64,000 bases of DNA, from contig JAXLVN010000001.1 in assembly GCA_046328995.1 (NCBI GenBank), positions 744,001 through 808,000 of the forward strand, in the 5' to 3' direction. This DNA comes from JADJXV01 sp046328995. Lineage in GTDB: Bacteria > Bacteroidota > Ignavibacteria > Kapaibacteriales > UBA961. This document shows, piece by piece, positions 43,627-52,405 of this stretch (positions are counted from its first letter, which is position 1; every line of letters starts with the position of its first letter). A program made the translations under genes and the position numbers. The notes below the pieces were generated by a model, which did not search any database, was not told the DNA's origin, and was given only the letters and a program-made list of their open reading frames with translations.

Positions 43627-45594
43627 TTACTTTTGTATCGACAATTGCGTAGAAATGGTACGTCCGCCTGCCTCCAATGAGAGCCAGTAGCTGCCTGACG
43701 GCAGCGAAGAGGTAGGCAGATTGACAATCCTGGTCCCCTGCTGAAGTAAAATACTCTCCAGTAGCACCAATTTTCCGGCAGTGTCGGTAATACGAATCAT
43801 AGCATCAGCGGTTGTCGATGACACGACCTCCACAGATACAATTGCACCGGCCGGATTGGGAACGATTCTCAACTCCGGCCGTTGTTCGTTATCCTCTTCA
43901 ACTGATGTAACAGTACCAACTTGCAGGAGCGAGCGAATACTCGGCCCTTGATTAATTGTCAGTGATGCATACTCAGCAGGTATATCTGCAGGCAGCGTGA
44001 AGGTCTCATCGTCGGTATGCAGCATGAGCATCGTGTATCGGGTGGTGCCGTCTTTTGCTTTCACGCCTACCTCAACCGGAACATTCGTATATGTGCCATA
44101 TTCTTTCGGTTGGACCTGTCGCAGGCGTAATGTCAGAAGAGGTGTACCGTTCGATGAGCTGGTGCGTGTGGTTTCACAATTCAGCTTGACCCATCCTTTT
44201 GTATGCACCCATTGCTGAAAGAACCAACCGAGATCACGTCCTACCACACTTTGAAAAATCGATTCGAAATTCGCCGTTGAGGCCACACTATATTTATAGG
44301 TCTCAATATATTTCTGCAATCCTGCATAAAAGAGAGAATCCCCTACTTCATAACGCAGCATGCCGAGGACGACCGCACCCTTAGAGTAAATTGTACCAGG
44401 GTAATTCGACGAGGGTGATGCATGCGGGAAATTATAAAGCGAAAATACACCTTCCGACGCTGCAGTACTGAAATATCCGGATAATTTCCCGCTTTGATGC
44501 TTGATATAGCCCGCAAATCCTCCTAATTCTTCCGCCCACACGGCTTCGGAATACGTGGCAAATGACTCGGTGAGCCAGGCATTGCGGAAGTCCTCAGGAG
44601 ATACCTCATCGCCAAACCATTGATGGGCAAGTTCGTGGGCGCCGGTGGAATTGACAGTGTCTTTCGAACGCGACAAGAAAGTCGGGAAGGAAATCATGGT
44701 TTGATGCTCCATCGCGCCCGTCGGTGTATTGACATATCCTACCTTATCAAACGGGTATTTTCCGTATTTCCGCTCAAAGGTACTGACCATTCGAGGGAGC
44801 AAACTAAATGTTTTGCGCGTCGCACCAGTATCGGCGACCTTTGAATACACGGTCATCGGGAGCTGCGGAGTACCAAAATCGAGTGGGAGATACGCGTCAA
44901 CGGCAAAAGTCAATAAATATGTCGCACACGGCTGATCATGCGTCCATTCGGACGTGATGGTGGCGCTATCGGCAAAAACATTCGACAAGAGTCCGTTTGA
45001 CACGGCAAATTTGCCGCGGGGTACTCGGAATCGTCCACGGAATAAAGCTTTATCTGACGGATGGTCATAGCATGGCAGCCAGTGCTGGGTCGTTGAAATA
45101 TAATCGGCGACGAATCCCACACCAAGCGTGTAGAGGGTATTGTCTTGTGAGGTTACTCCTCCGCACCATCCGCTCGAACCGCCGATTTCACAGGTCATTG
45201 TACCATGATAATACACCGTCACGAGGGTCGTATCGCCGAGCTTGGCTGACGGTGGTGACGGAACGGAATAATAGCTAATCGATGTGCCGGGAATTCCACC
45301 GGAAGTCGGCGAGGTTTTGAGGGAATTAACCAAAACGGTGTCCACTGTCAATCCTTTGAGATGAAAATAAAATACATTTCCCTGCGGATTGTCGGTCCAG
45401 CGCAATGTAATCTTACATACACCGCTCATTACTGCCGATGGTGCTTTTGTGAGATCGAGCGCTGCATCATAGAGTAGCACATCAAATGGCTGCTTTATAT
45501 AAAGTAATGGAAGAGATGGACTTGTATTCTGACCATACATCGAAAATGACGCCGTCAGCATCAGGAAGGATAGTAGAAGGCGAAATGCTCTCAT
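43627..45594 (-). CDS. Secreted M1-family zinc aminopeptidase with T9SS sorting domain
   Basis: A 655-residue exported metallopeptidase. The signal peptide is about 1-22. The M1 exopeptidase motif appears as GAMEHQ (usual GAMEN). The zinc motif is HELAHQWFGDE with His320, His324 and Glu343 (in WLTESFATY), and Glu321 is catalytic. The Tyr region YSKGAVVLGMLRYEVGD is present. Residues about 565-655 form a T9SS type A C-terminal domain (LRIVPNPAGAIVSVEVV ... LPSGSYWLSLEAGG). It should be displayed on or released from the cell surface to trim peptides. It converges on the DUF1573 gene and diverges from the response-regulator gene. Confidence 0.95.
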   Translation of the reverse strand: MRAFRLLLSFLMLTASFSMYGQNTSPSLPLLYIKQPFDVLLYDAALDLTKAPSAVMSGVCKITLRWTDNPQGNVFYFHLKGLTVDTVLVNSLKTSPTSGGIPGTSISYYSVPSPPSAKLGDTTLVTVYYHGTMTCEIGGSSGWCGGVTSQDNTLYTLGVGFVADYISTTQHWLPCYDHPSDKALFRGRFRVPRGKFAVSNGLLSNVFADSATITSEWTHDQPCATYLLTFAVDAYLPLDFGTPQLPMTVYSKVADTGATRKTFSLLPRMVSTFERKYGKYPFDKVGYVNTPTGAMEHQTMISFPTFLSRSKDTVNSTGAHELAHQWFGDEVSPEDFRNAWLTESFATYSEAVWAEELGGFAGYIKHQSGKLSGYFSTAASEGVFSLYNFPHASPSSNYPGTIYSKGAVVLGMLRYEVGDSLFYAGLQKYIETYKYSVASTANFESIFQSVVGRDLGWFFQQWVHTKGWVKLNCETTRTSSSNGTPLLTLRLRQVQPKEYGTYTNVPVEVGVKAKDGTTRYTMLMLHTDDETFTLPADIPAEYASLTINQGPSIRSLLQVGTVTSVEEDNEQRPELRIVPNPAGAIVSVEVVSSTTADAMIRITDTAGKLVLLESILLQQGTRIVNLPTSSLPSGSYWLSLEAGGRTISTQLSIQK

Positions 45595-45731
45595 AGTACT
45601 ACCGGATTGTGGAAGAGGATATTTACTGCGAAACTACTCATTTCTCAGGATATTCCGATATCAATTCCTTTCAACTCCCAGGATTTCCGCCACGCAATGC
45701 AGATGCGTTTCTCCAACTCCGAATTATTCAT

Positions 45732-45739
45732 TATTTTTG
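45732..45739 (+). promoter_or_regulatory. Candidate -7 element for the response regulator
   Basis: TATTTTTG matches TAnnTTTG exactly, 31 bp before ATG 45771. Its position inside the longer possible frame argues that translation starts at 45771 and not at 45609. Confidence 0.45.
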
Positions 45740-45770
45740 TAGAGTTGTTCTACATTTTAGTGATAGACCT

Positions 45771-46172
45771 ATGGTATTTCTTATCATAGACGATGATGCT
45801 TCGCAGCGTGAGTTTCTCCGAGAATCACTCGCTGTAATCGGGTATGATACCGTCATCGAAGCTGTCGATGGCCTCGACGGATACACAAAGCTCAAGGAAA
45901 ATAAAGTAGATTTTATATTTTCCGACTGGAGTATGCCCGTACTCAATGGCCTGGAGTTCATCGCCTTAGTCAAAGCAAATGACGACTTTAAGAATATCCC
46001 TATCGTCATGGTGACGTCCAAAGGGAATACGTCCGATGTGGTGATAGCCCTCAAATTCAAAGTCAATAATTATATCGTCAAGCCCTACACGCCGACGCTC
46101 CTTGAGCAGAAAATCAAAGAAGTACTCTCCTATCTCAAGCCCGATAAAGATTCTCTCTCTCAGGCGAAGTAA
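45771..46172 (+). CDS. Stand-alone CheY-like response regulator
   Basis: A single receiver domain of 133 residues. The acidic pocket is IIDDDASQ, the phospho-acceptor is Asp52 in IFSDWSMPVLNG, and the conserved Lys104 is in YIVKPYTP. There is no output domain, so it should act by protein contact like CheY or Spo0F. A longer frame from 45609 exists, but the extra 54 residues have no domain character and contain the promoter, so ATG 45771 is chosen. A strong terminator follows. Chemotaxis genes occur elsewhere in the window; a link is possible but not shown. Confidence 0.92.
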   Translation: MVFLIIDDDASQREFLRESLAVIGYDTVIEAVDGLDGYTKLKENKVDFIFSDWSMPVLNGLEFIALVKANDDFKNIPIVMVTSKGNTSDVVIALKFKVNNYIVKPYTPTLLEQKIKEVLSYLKPDKDSLSQAK

Positions 46173-46235
46173 CCGGTCGATCATGATTTATAGCTCTACT
46201 GTACGCTCGACAATTTCGAAAGAATAGACTTCCCT

Positions 46236-46270
46236 CAGCCCACAAGCACCCTTGTGGGCTGTTTTGTTTG
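46236..46270 (+). terminator. Rho-independent terminator after the response regulator
   Basis: An 11-bp perfect stem (CAGCCCACAAG/CTTGTGGGCTG) with a CACC loop, followed by TTTTGTTTG. Confidence 0.92.
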
Positions 46271-46629
46271 TGCAAAAATGAGGAAATCAATTCAACTTGA
46301 GATGACCGCGCACATACGCTGCAGATCTGAGACTATGCTCAAAGTATATATCCTAACCGACTGAATTCACGGTGGCTTTATGAACCGCCGGATATCATGA
46401 TCAAAAAAAATACGTCTCGATGATATCGTGAGCGAAGGACAGAACATCGAATGTCGTCCAATGTATCAACGGTGAGACGATACGGCAGCAGGGTATGAAA
46501 GCAAGGCATTCTTACCACTTCCGCAATAGGAGCGTTATCGTCCATGCGATTGTCGGCCTTTGCTCCGGTACCAATGACTGATACAGTACTCTCAAAGCAT
46601 TACATTTCTTATTACAAATCTATCATCGT
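46271..46629. other. Intergenic region before the M23-type gene
   Basis: About 360 bp without a gene. An 8-bp inverted repeat (GATATCAT/ATGATATC near 46393 and 46421) flanks an A-run. No TAnnTTTG element or terminator is evident. It presumably holds the promoter of the following cluster. Confidence 0.4.
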
Positions 46630-49600
46630 ATGCATAAATTTTACTCTCTTGTCTTTTGCTTTTTGTGTATAATTCTTCCGACCTCTGCTCAGGGATTTCT
46701 TGATACTCCTGTTCAAGGCACCTACCTCAAGGATTATTTTATTATCAATTACATGGATCAGGACAGCATCGCAGGACGCGCCCGCGACCCGTTTTGCGGT
46801 TCGAAGGCCTACGAAGGCAATACCGGTATCGACTTTGTCATCAAGGATTACAAGCAGATCGATGAAGGAGTGAAAGTAGTTGCCGCTGCGCCCGGATATG
46901 TCTTCAAGGTCGTGGACTCGGAATTCGACCGGAACACCACGTCCAATCCTGCACTGGGATTCGGTAATTACATTGGTATCAGTCATTTATACAATGGTAA
47001 ATTATATTACACCTATTACGCGCATCTCAAGAAAAATTCGCACAAAGTCGATAGCGGCATGATTGTTACCGCCGGTCAGGTCATCGCTGAAGTCGCCTGT
47101 AGCGGAAATTGCATCACGCCGCACCTGCACTTTGAAGTGTGGACCGATTCGTCGGTGATGGACCCCTTCCTTGGTACATGCACCCTCAATACATCGATCG
47201 GTTCACTCTGGCGGTCCCAACTATCCTACGACGCAAATTTCGGTGTCATCCAATCCGGTCTCAGCAATACAGCCCTTAGCTATGGTGCATTGCGAGAACG
47301 ACCGACTCACGTCAGTACCTATACCTTTCCACAGGATTCTACGATTACTTTTTGGGCAGAATATAAAGGCGTTCGCTCCGGCGACTCCCTCGTCGCCGAA
47401 TGGTATGCTCCAAGCGGACAATTATGGTATCGTTATGGCACAAAAGCAGATGCAGATTATTGGCTCGGTTGGTGGTGGTCGATAATTTATCATCCCGCGC
47501 TCTATAATGGCGAAAGTGGACTCTGGAGCGTGAAGCTGCTCCGGAATGGTGTGGTCGAAAGAGTGCAGACCTTTACGACGAAAGTCACCATTCCACCCTT
47601 TCTCTCCTCTCCAATTGCCGGTAATTACCTGAAAGATTATATCATTACCTCGTATGTCGATCAGGACCTCACCCTCGGCGCGGCCCGAGACCCGTATTGT
47701 GGAAATAAAGTCACCGATGCGAGCTATGGCACTGACTTCATGATCAAAGATTACAAACAAATCGACGAAGGCGTCAATGTGCTCGCAGTCGCTCCGGGGA
47801 CTGTCTTTATCGTCGTCGATTCGCTTCCTGACCGGAATACAGTCTCGGACGGAACGCAGAGTTTTGGGAATTATATTGGTGTACAACATACCATTATGGG
47901 TAAAAATTTCTATTCTTATTATGCCCATATCAAGAAAAATTCACAGAAAGTATCCGTTGGTACGGTGGTAACGGAAGGTCAGCCGCTCGGACAAGTCGCC
48001 TGCAGTGGTGACTGTTCTGCGCCAATGCTGCATTTTGAATTGTGGTCAGACTCTTCGGTCATCGATCCCTTTGTCGGGAATTGCAGTTATGCATCTTCCA
48101 CTGGTTCTTTATGGAAATCTCAACCTGCCTACGACACGAGCTTCAGCATCCTTCAGTCGGGGATGAATGAACATGCCATCACCTATGCTGCCATCCGCGA
48201 ACGTCCGAGCATGACACTCGATTATAAATTTCCGCAGGACTCGACGATAACCTTTTGGGTGGAAGCCAAGGGAATTCACACCGGAGATTCATTAGTCGCC
48301 GAATGGTACACTCCGAGCGGCTCTCTCTGGTATCGTTTCGGTACTCAATCGGATGCAGATTATTGGGTTGGCTGGTGGTGGTCGGTGATTTATCATCCGG
48401 AGTTTTATAAGGGAGAATCCGGACTCTGGACCGTAAAATTCCTCCATAATGGCGTTGTAGAGAAATCTCAGACGTTCACCGTCCGCACCGTGACCGGCAT
48501 ACAGCCGTTCCTCGATACACCGATCGAAGGTCAATACCTCAAGGACTACTATATTGTTAATTATGTCGATCAGGATACGCTCCTCGGCGCATCTCATGAC
48601 CCGTATTGCGGCACAAAAACATATGACGGGAATTACGGAACCGACTTTGTCATCAAAGACTACAAGCAGATAGATGAAGGAGTGAATGTCGTGGCTGCTG
48701 CTCCGGGTGTGGTCTTCAAAGTGGTCGATACACTCGCCGATCGCAGCACGACATCGGACGGCACGTATAGTTTTGGGAATTATATCGGCATACGGCATTC
48801 GATCAACGGAACGAATTACTATACGTATTACGCACATTTAAAAAAGAACTCTCATTCGGTTGACAGCGGCATGACGGTGACCGCCGGTCGGGTTCTTGCC
48901 CAAGTCGCCTGCAGCGGCGATTGCCTTGCACCGAATCTCCATTTTGAAGTGTGGTCGGATACATCGGTGATTGACCCCTTCCAAGGACCATGCAGCTTTG
49001 CTAAAGCGGGTACGTCACTCTGGAAATCTCCCTTGCCGTATGACTCAACCTTTGGGATAATTCAACATGGATTGTCCGACAAACCTGCATTATACAATAC
49101 GTTACGCGAGCGTCCGGATCTCGTTACCGAGTATCAGTACCCGCGTGATACGACCGTTACCTTCTGGCTCGAATCCAAAGGCGTTCGCACGAACGACTCT
49201 CTGGTCGCCGAATGGTACACGCCCTCCGGCACACTCTGGTATCGCTATGGTACGAAGTCCGACGGCGATTACTGGCTAAGCTGGTGGTGGTCGGTGATTT
49301 ATCATCCGGCAAAATTCCAGGGAAAAGACGGCGAATGGACGGTTCGTTTTTACCGCAATGGCACACTCGAACGTAGTCAGGCATTTACCACGCGCACCGT
49401 CTCCGGAGTGCAAGGTGAAAGTACAGCAGATACCGAACCTACCGTCATCATCACGCATCTTGCCAATCGGATTTTTATTTCATCCGAAGATCCGGGTTTC
49501 TCTGCGGCAAGAGTCGAACTCTATGACCTGCTTGGACGCAACATCGCCGCTGACGTCACTTCTCCCAATGAATCAACGAAAAGCATTCTTCTCCCGGACA

Positions 49601-49674
49601 ATGCGCAGGGCTTGTATTTACTGAAAGTGACCGGCGCAACAGGCGTCAGAACCTATTCCATAATGCTCCATTAA
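46630..49674 (+). CDS. Secreted protein with three degenerate M23 (LytM-like) domains and T9SS tail
   Basis: A 1014-residue exported protein. The signal peptide is about 1-21 (ending TSAQ). Three tandem copies of about 310 residues start at LDTPVQGTYLKDY, LSSPIAGNYLKDY and LDTPIEGQYLKDY; each has an M23 beta-sheet domain and a second beta domain containing WYxPSGxLWYRxGT. The M23 site HxGxD is NTGID, SYGTD and NYGTD, so the first zinc His is absent in all copies. The HxH site is PHLHF in copy 1 but PMLHF and PNLHF in copies 2 and 3. The YAHxKK His is kept. They are probably binding rather than cutting domains. A T9SS-like tail (about 935-1014) ends the protein. It leads the cluster to 56.5 kb. 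Confidence 0.88.
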   Translation: MHKFYSLVFCFLCIILPTSAQGFLDTPVQGTYLKDYFIINYMDQDSIAGRARDPFCGSKAYEGNTGIDFVIKDYKQIDEGVKVVAAAPGYVFKVVDSEFDRNTTSNPALGFGNYIGISHLYNGKLYYTYYAHLKKNSHKVDSGMIVTAGQVIAEVACSGNCITPHLHFEVWTDSSVMDPFLGTCTLNTSIGSLWRSQLSYDANFGVIQSGLSNTALSYGALRERPTHVSTYTFPQDSTITFWAEYKGVRSGDSLVAEWYAPSGQLWYRYGTKADADYWLGWWWSIIYHPALYNGESGLWSVKLLRNGVVERVQTFTTKVTIPPFLSSPIAGNYLKDYIITSYVDQDLTLGAARDPYCGNKVTDASYGTDFMIKDYKQIDEGVNVLAVAPGTVFIVVDSLPDRNTVSDGTQSFGNYIGVQHTIMGKNFYSYYAHIKKNSQKVSVGTVVTEGQPLGQVACSGDCSAPMLHFELWSDSSVIDPFVGNCSYASSTGSLWKSQPAYDTSFSILQSGMNEHAITYAAIRERPSMTLDYKFPQDSTITFWVEAKGIHTGDSLVAEWYTPSGSLWYRFGTQSDADYWVGWWWSVIYHPEFYKGESGLWTVKFLHNGVVEKSQTFTVRTVTGIQPFLDTPIEGQYLKDYYIVNYVDQDTLLGASHDPYCGTKTYDGNYGTDFVIKDYKQIDEGVNVVAAAPGVVFKVVDTLADRSTTSDGTYSFGNYIGIRHSINGTNYYTYYAHLKKNSHSVDSGMTVTAGRVLAQVACSGDCLAPNLHFEVWSDTSVIDPFQGPCSFAKAGTSLWKSPLPYDSTFGIIQHGLSDKPALYNTLRERPDLVTEYQYPRDTTVTFWLESKGVRTNDSLVAEWYTPSGTLWYRYGTKSDGDYWLSWWWSVIYHPAKFQGKDGEWTVRFYRNGTLERSQAFTTRTVSGVQGESTADTEPTVIITHLANRIFISSEDPGFSAARVELYDLLGRNIAADVTSPNESTKSILLPDNAQGLYLLKVTGATGVRTYSIMLH

Positions 49675-49693
49675 TTTATTGACTTGTATTAGA

Positions 49694-49942
49694 ATGAATA
49701 TCAACAAAAACATAGCCATCAGTGAGACGGGATTTATTTTTAATCCGACGACCGGTGATTCTTTTACGACGAATCGTATCGGTCATGATATCATACGGTT
49801 ACTTCAGGCCGGGCACGAACCTGCTGATGTGCTGACCGCAATCTACAATCAGTATTCCATCGACCGGCAGACACTCGAAAAAGATGTCGCTGATTTTATG
49901 TATATGCTTAAAAATTATCAGATTTTACGAACCGATGACTAA
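49694..49942 (+). CDS. PqqD-like small protein (possible peptide chaperone/RRE)
   Basis: An 82-residue protein starting at ATG 49694 (an upstream TTG at 49679 is less likely). The pattern ISETGFIFNPTTGDSFTTNRIGHDIIRLLQAGHEPADVLTAIYNQYSIDRQTLEKDVADFMYMLKNYQIL is that of the PqqD/RRE winged-helix fold, with a beta-hairpin followed by three helices. Such domains bind leader peptides for modifying enzymes, although stand-alone copies also occur with unknown partners. It begins 19 bp after the M23-type gene and overlaps the ATP-grasp gene by 8 bp. Translation coupling with the ligase suggests a shared function. Confidence 0.78.
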   Translation: MNINKNIAISETGFIFNPTTGDSFTTNRIGHDIIRLLQAGHEPADVLTAIYNQYSIDRQTLEKDVADFMYMLKNYQILRTDD

Positions 49943-50981
49943 AAAAAACATCACCGTCGCCGTGACCGGACTCAACAATATCGACTCGCCCGGACCCGGA
50001 ATTCCCGTGATTCGCGCGCTGAAAGAAAGCACGAGATTTGATGTACGGATCATCGGGCTGAGCTATGAAAGTCTCGAACCCGGCCTCTACATGCATGATT
50101 TGGTCGATAAATCCTATCAAATTCCCATGCCGCCTGCCGGCTCGGGTGTGTTATATGACCGTTTGGAATATATTCATTCGCAGGAACAGATTGATGTGAT
50201 TATTCCGAACTTCGACTCCGAACTCCATAATTTTATTAGAATTACACATCAGCTCAAGCAGCTCGGTATCGCGACGTTCCTCCCGTCGCAGGAATTATTT
50301 GAGTCGCGCCATAAATCCGTACTCGATGAATTCGGCAAGGAAAATGGCGTCAACGTTCCGAAATCGAAAATGATATCGACAATAGCCGACCTGCGTGATC
50401 TCGATGAAGAATTCACGTATCCTCTTGTCATCAAAGGGAAATTCTACGAAGCGATGATCGCCTCCAATCTCGAACAGGCCATCAATTACTTCTATAAAAT
50501 TTCTGCTAAATGGGGTTTGCCGATCATTGTTCAGGAATATATCAGCGGTATCGAAGTGAATGTGACTGCTCTCGGCGATGGCACCGGTCGCTGCATCGGC
50601 GCCGTACCGATGCGTAAGCTCACCATTACCGACAAAGGTAAAGCATGGGCCGGCATAGTCTTAGATGATGATGAACTCATTGATATCTCACGGCGGATTG
50701 TCGAGAATTCCAAGTGGCGCGGCGGGTGCGAACTCGAATATATCAAGTCGCCTAAAGGCGAGTATTATCTGCTCGAAATGAATCCCCGCTTCCCGGCATG
50801 GGTCTATCTCGCCGTCGGATGTGGACAAAATCATCCGGAAGCACTTCTCCAAATGGCACTCGGCGAAACAGTCGAACCATTTGAGAGCTTTACGCAAGGT
50901 AAGTTATTTGTTCGCTATAGCTATGATATGATTGTCGATATAGCAGAATTTGAGAAGATTTCGACCTTGGGTGAATTATAA
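49935..50981 (+). CDS. ATP-grasp ligase (carbamoyl-phosphate-synthase-like fold)
   Basis: A 348-residue ATP-grasp enzyme. A preATP-grasp Rossmann domain is at about 1-110 (VTGLNNIDSPGPGIPVIRALKES). The ATP-grasp domain contains KSVLDEFGKENGVNVPKS, YPLVIKGKFYEA, VQEYISGIEVNVTALGD and the metal-binding YYLLEMNPRFPAW (Glu and Asn). These enzymes join a carboxylate, activated as acylphosphate, to an amine or thiol. The substrate is unknown. ATG 49935 is chosen because it gives the Rossmann start MTKKNITVAVTG; a frame from 49884 would overlap the PqqD-like gene further. It is followed after 62 bp by the decarboxylase-like gene. Confidence 0.9.
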   Translation: MTKKNITVAVTGLNNIDSPGPGIPVIRALKESTRFDVRIIGLSYESLEPGLYMHDLVDKSYQIPMPPAGSGVLYDRLEYIHSQEQIDVIIPNFDSELHNFIRITHQLKQLGIATFLPSQELFESRHKSVLDEFGKENGVNVPKSKMISTIADLRDLDEEFTYPLVIKGKFYEAMIASNLEQAINYFYKISAKWGLPIIVQEYISGIEVNVTALGDGTGRCIGAVPMRKLTITDKGKAWAGIVLDDDELIDISRRIVENSKWRGGCELEYIKSPKGEYYLLEMNPRFPAWVYLAVGCGQNHPEALLQMALGETVEPFESFTQGKLFVRYSYDMIVDIAEFEKISTLGEL

Positions 50982-51043
50982 CCCAACCCTAATTAATTAC
51001 AAAAACAAACAATTACACACACTCACATTTACAATCGTTACAC

Positions 51044-52402
51044 ATGAGCAAGCTAACTTACGAACGTCCCATCATTACCAAGCTCAATACCGGCATTATG
51101 AACAAATTCGGTACTCGTACCGATTATGCGCCCGTCACCCACATCGAAGGAGTACCGGTCAAACGCCTAATTCAGGAGTTCGGTTCGCCCTGCTTCGTCA
51201 TCTCCGAGCGTACCATCCGCGAAACGTATCGCAATGCCGTGCGGGCATTTACGACGAGGTATCCGAAGGTGCAATTTGCCTGGAGCTACAAAACAAATTA
51301 CCTCAATGCCGTGTGCAATGTCTTTCATTCGGAAGGTTCATGGGCAGAAGTCGTGTCGATGTTCGAATACGAGAAAGCCCTCCGCAACGGAGTGCCGGGG
51401 AATAAAATCATCTTTAATGGTCCGGACAAAACGGAGAATGACCTGCGTATCGCTGTGGAGAATAATTCACTTATTCACATCGACCATTTTGACGAACTCT
51501 ACATGCTCGCCGATGTGCTCAAGGGTATGGGCAAGAAAGCAAGAGTCGCAATTCGCGTAAATATGGATACCGGTGTCTATCCGATTTGGGATAGATTTGG
51601 GTTTAATTATGAAAATGGCACGGCCTGGAATGCAGTCAACAAAATCTTTGCGCATCAGGAAATGGACTTGGTGGGGCTGCATTGTCACATCGGGACCTAT
51701 ATGCTCAATCCGAACTGCTACAGTATAGCAGCGACCAAGCTCTCGGATCTGGCGTTCAACATCAAGCAGAGATACAATAAGAATATAGAATATTTAGACT
51801 TAGGCGGTGGCTTTGCATCCATGAATACACTCAAGGGAGCGTATCTTCAGGCGTCGGATACCGTTCCGACGATCGATGATTACGCTGAAGCGATTACCTC
51901 CGCGATTCTCAATTATGGGTTTAAACGGGAAGAATTACCAACTCTTTTCCTCGAAACAGGCCGCGCGCTCATTGACGATGCAGGATACCTTCTCGGTAGT
52001 GTGATAGCAATCAAGCGTCTCAGCGACGGACGCCGGGCGACGGTGATGGATTTTGGTGTAAATCTATTATTTACAGCATTTTGGTATGATCATAAAATAT
52101 CACCTGCGCAGGATTTTACCCATCACAGCGAGGATATGGTGCTCTATGGTCCATTATGTATGAATATCGATGTGGTAAGGGAAAGTATCAATCTTCCACT
52201 CCTGAATCGCGGCGATCAGGTGGTCGTGCATCGGGTTGGCGCATATAATATGACTCAATGGATGCAATTTATCCAAATGCGACCGAAAGTGGTGATGATC
52301 GACATGCAGGGTAAGACTCATATCATCCGAGTACACGAGTCGCTGGAGACGATATCGACATATGAGCGCATGCCTGAACACTTAGCTACTTTTACGTTAT
52401 AA
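51044..52402 (+). CDS. PLP-dependent decarboxylase of the diaminopimelate/ornithine decarboxylase fold III family
   Basis: A 452-residue alanine-racemase-fold enzyme. PLP lysine lies in FAWSYKTNYLNAV. Other family signatures are GSWAEVVSMFEYEKAL, LVGLHCHIGTYM, YLDLGGGFASMN, LFLETGRALIDDAG (usual EPGR, here ETGR) and YGPLCMNID carrying the catalytic Cys. These enzymes decarboxylate meso-diaminopimelate, ornithine or related diamino acids. The N-terminal 40 residues are an extra segment. Divergence at several motifs and the context with ATP-grasp and PqqD-like genes argue against housekeeping lysA and for a specialised pathway. It is 3 bp upstream of the transporter-peptidase gene. Confidence 0.88.
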   Translation: MSKLTYERPIITKLNTGIMNKFGTRTDYAPVTHIEGVPVKRLIQEFGSPCFVISERTIRETYRNAVRAFTTRYPKVQFAWSYKTNYLNAVCNVFHSEGSWAEVVSMFEYEKALRNGVPGNKIIFNGPDKTENDLRIAVENNSLIHIDHFDELYMLADVLKGMGKKARVAIRVNMDTGVYPIWDRFGFNYENGTAWNAVNKIFAHQEMDLVGLHCHIGTYMLNPNCYSIAATKLSDLAFNIKQRYNKNIEYLDLGGGFASMNTLKGAYLQASDTVPTIDDYAEAITSAILNYGFKREELPTLFLETGRALIDDAGYLLGSVIAIKRLSDGRRATVMDFGVNLLFTAFWYDHKISPAQDFTHHSEDMVLYGPLCMNIDVVRESINLPLLNRGDQVVVHRVGAYNMTQWMQFIQMRPKVVMIDMQGKTHIIRVHESLETISTYERMPEHLATFTL

Positions 52403-52405
52403 ACC

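Noticed and set aside
45609..45770. 54-residue N-terminal extension of the response regulator
   Set aside because: It has no domain character, contains a TAnnTTTG promoter element, and the receiver domain starts cleanly at 45771.
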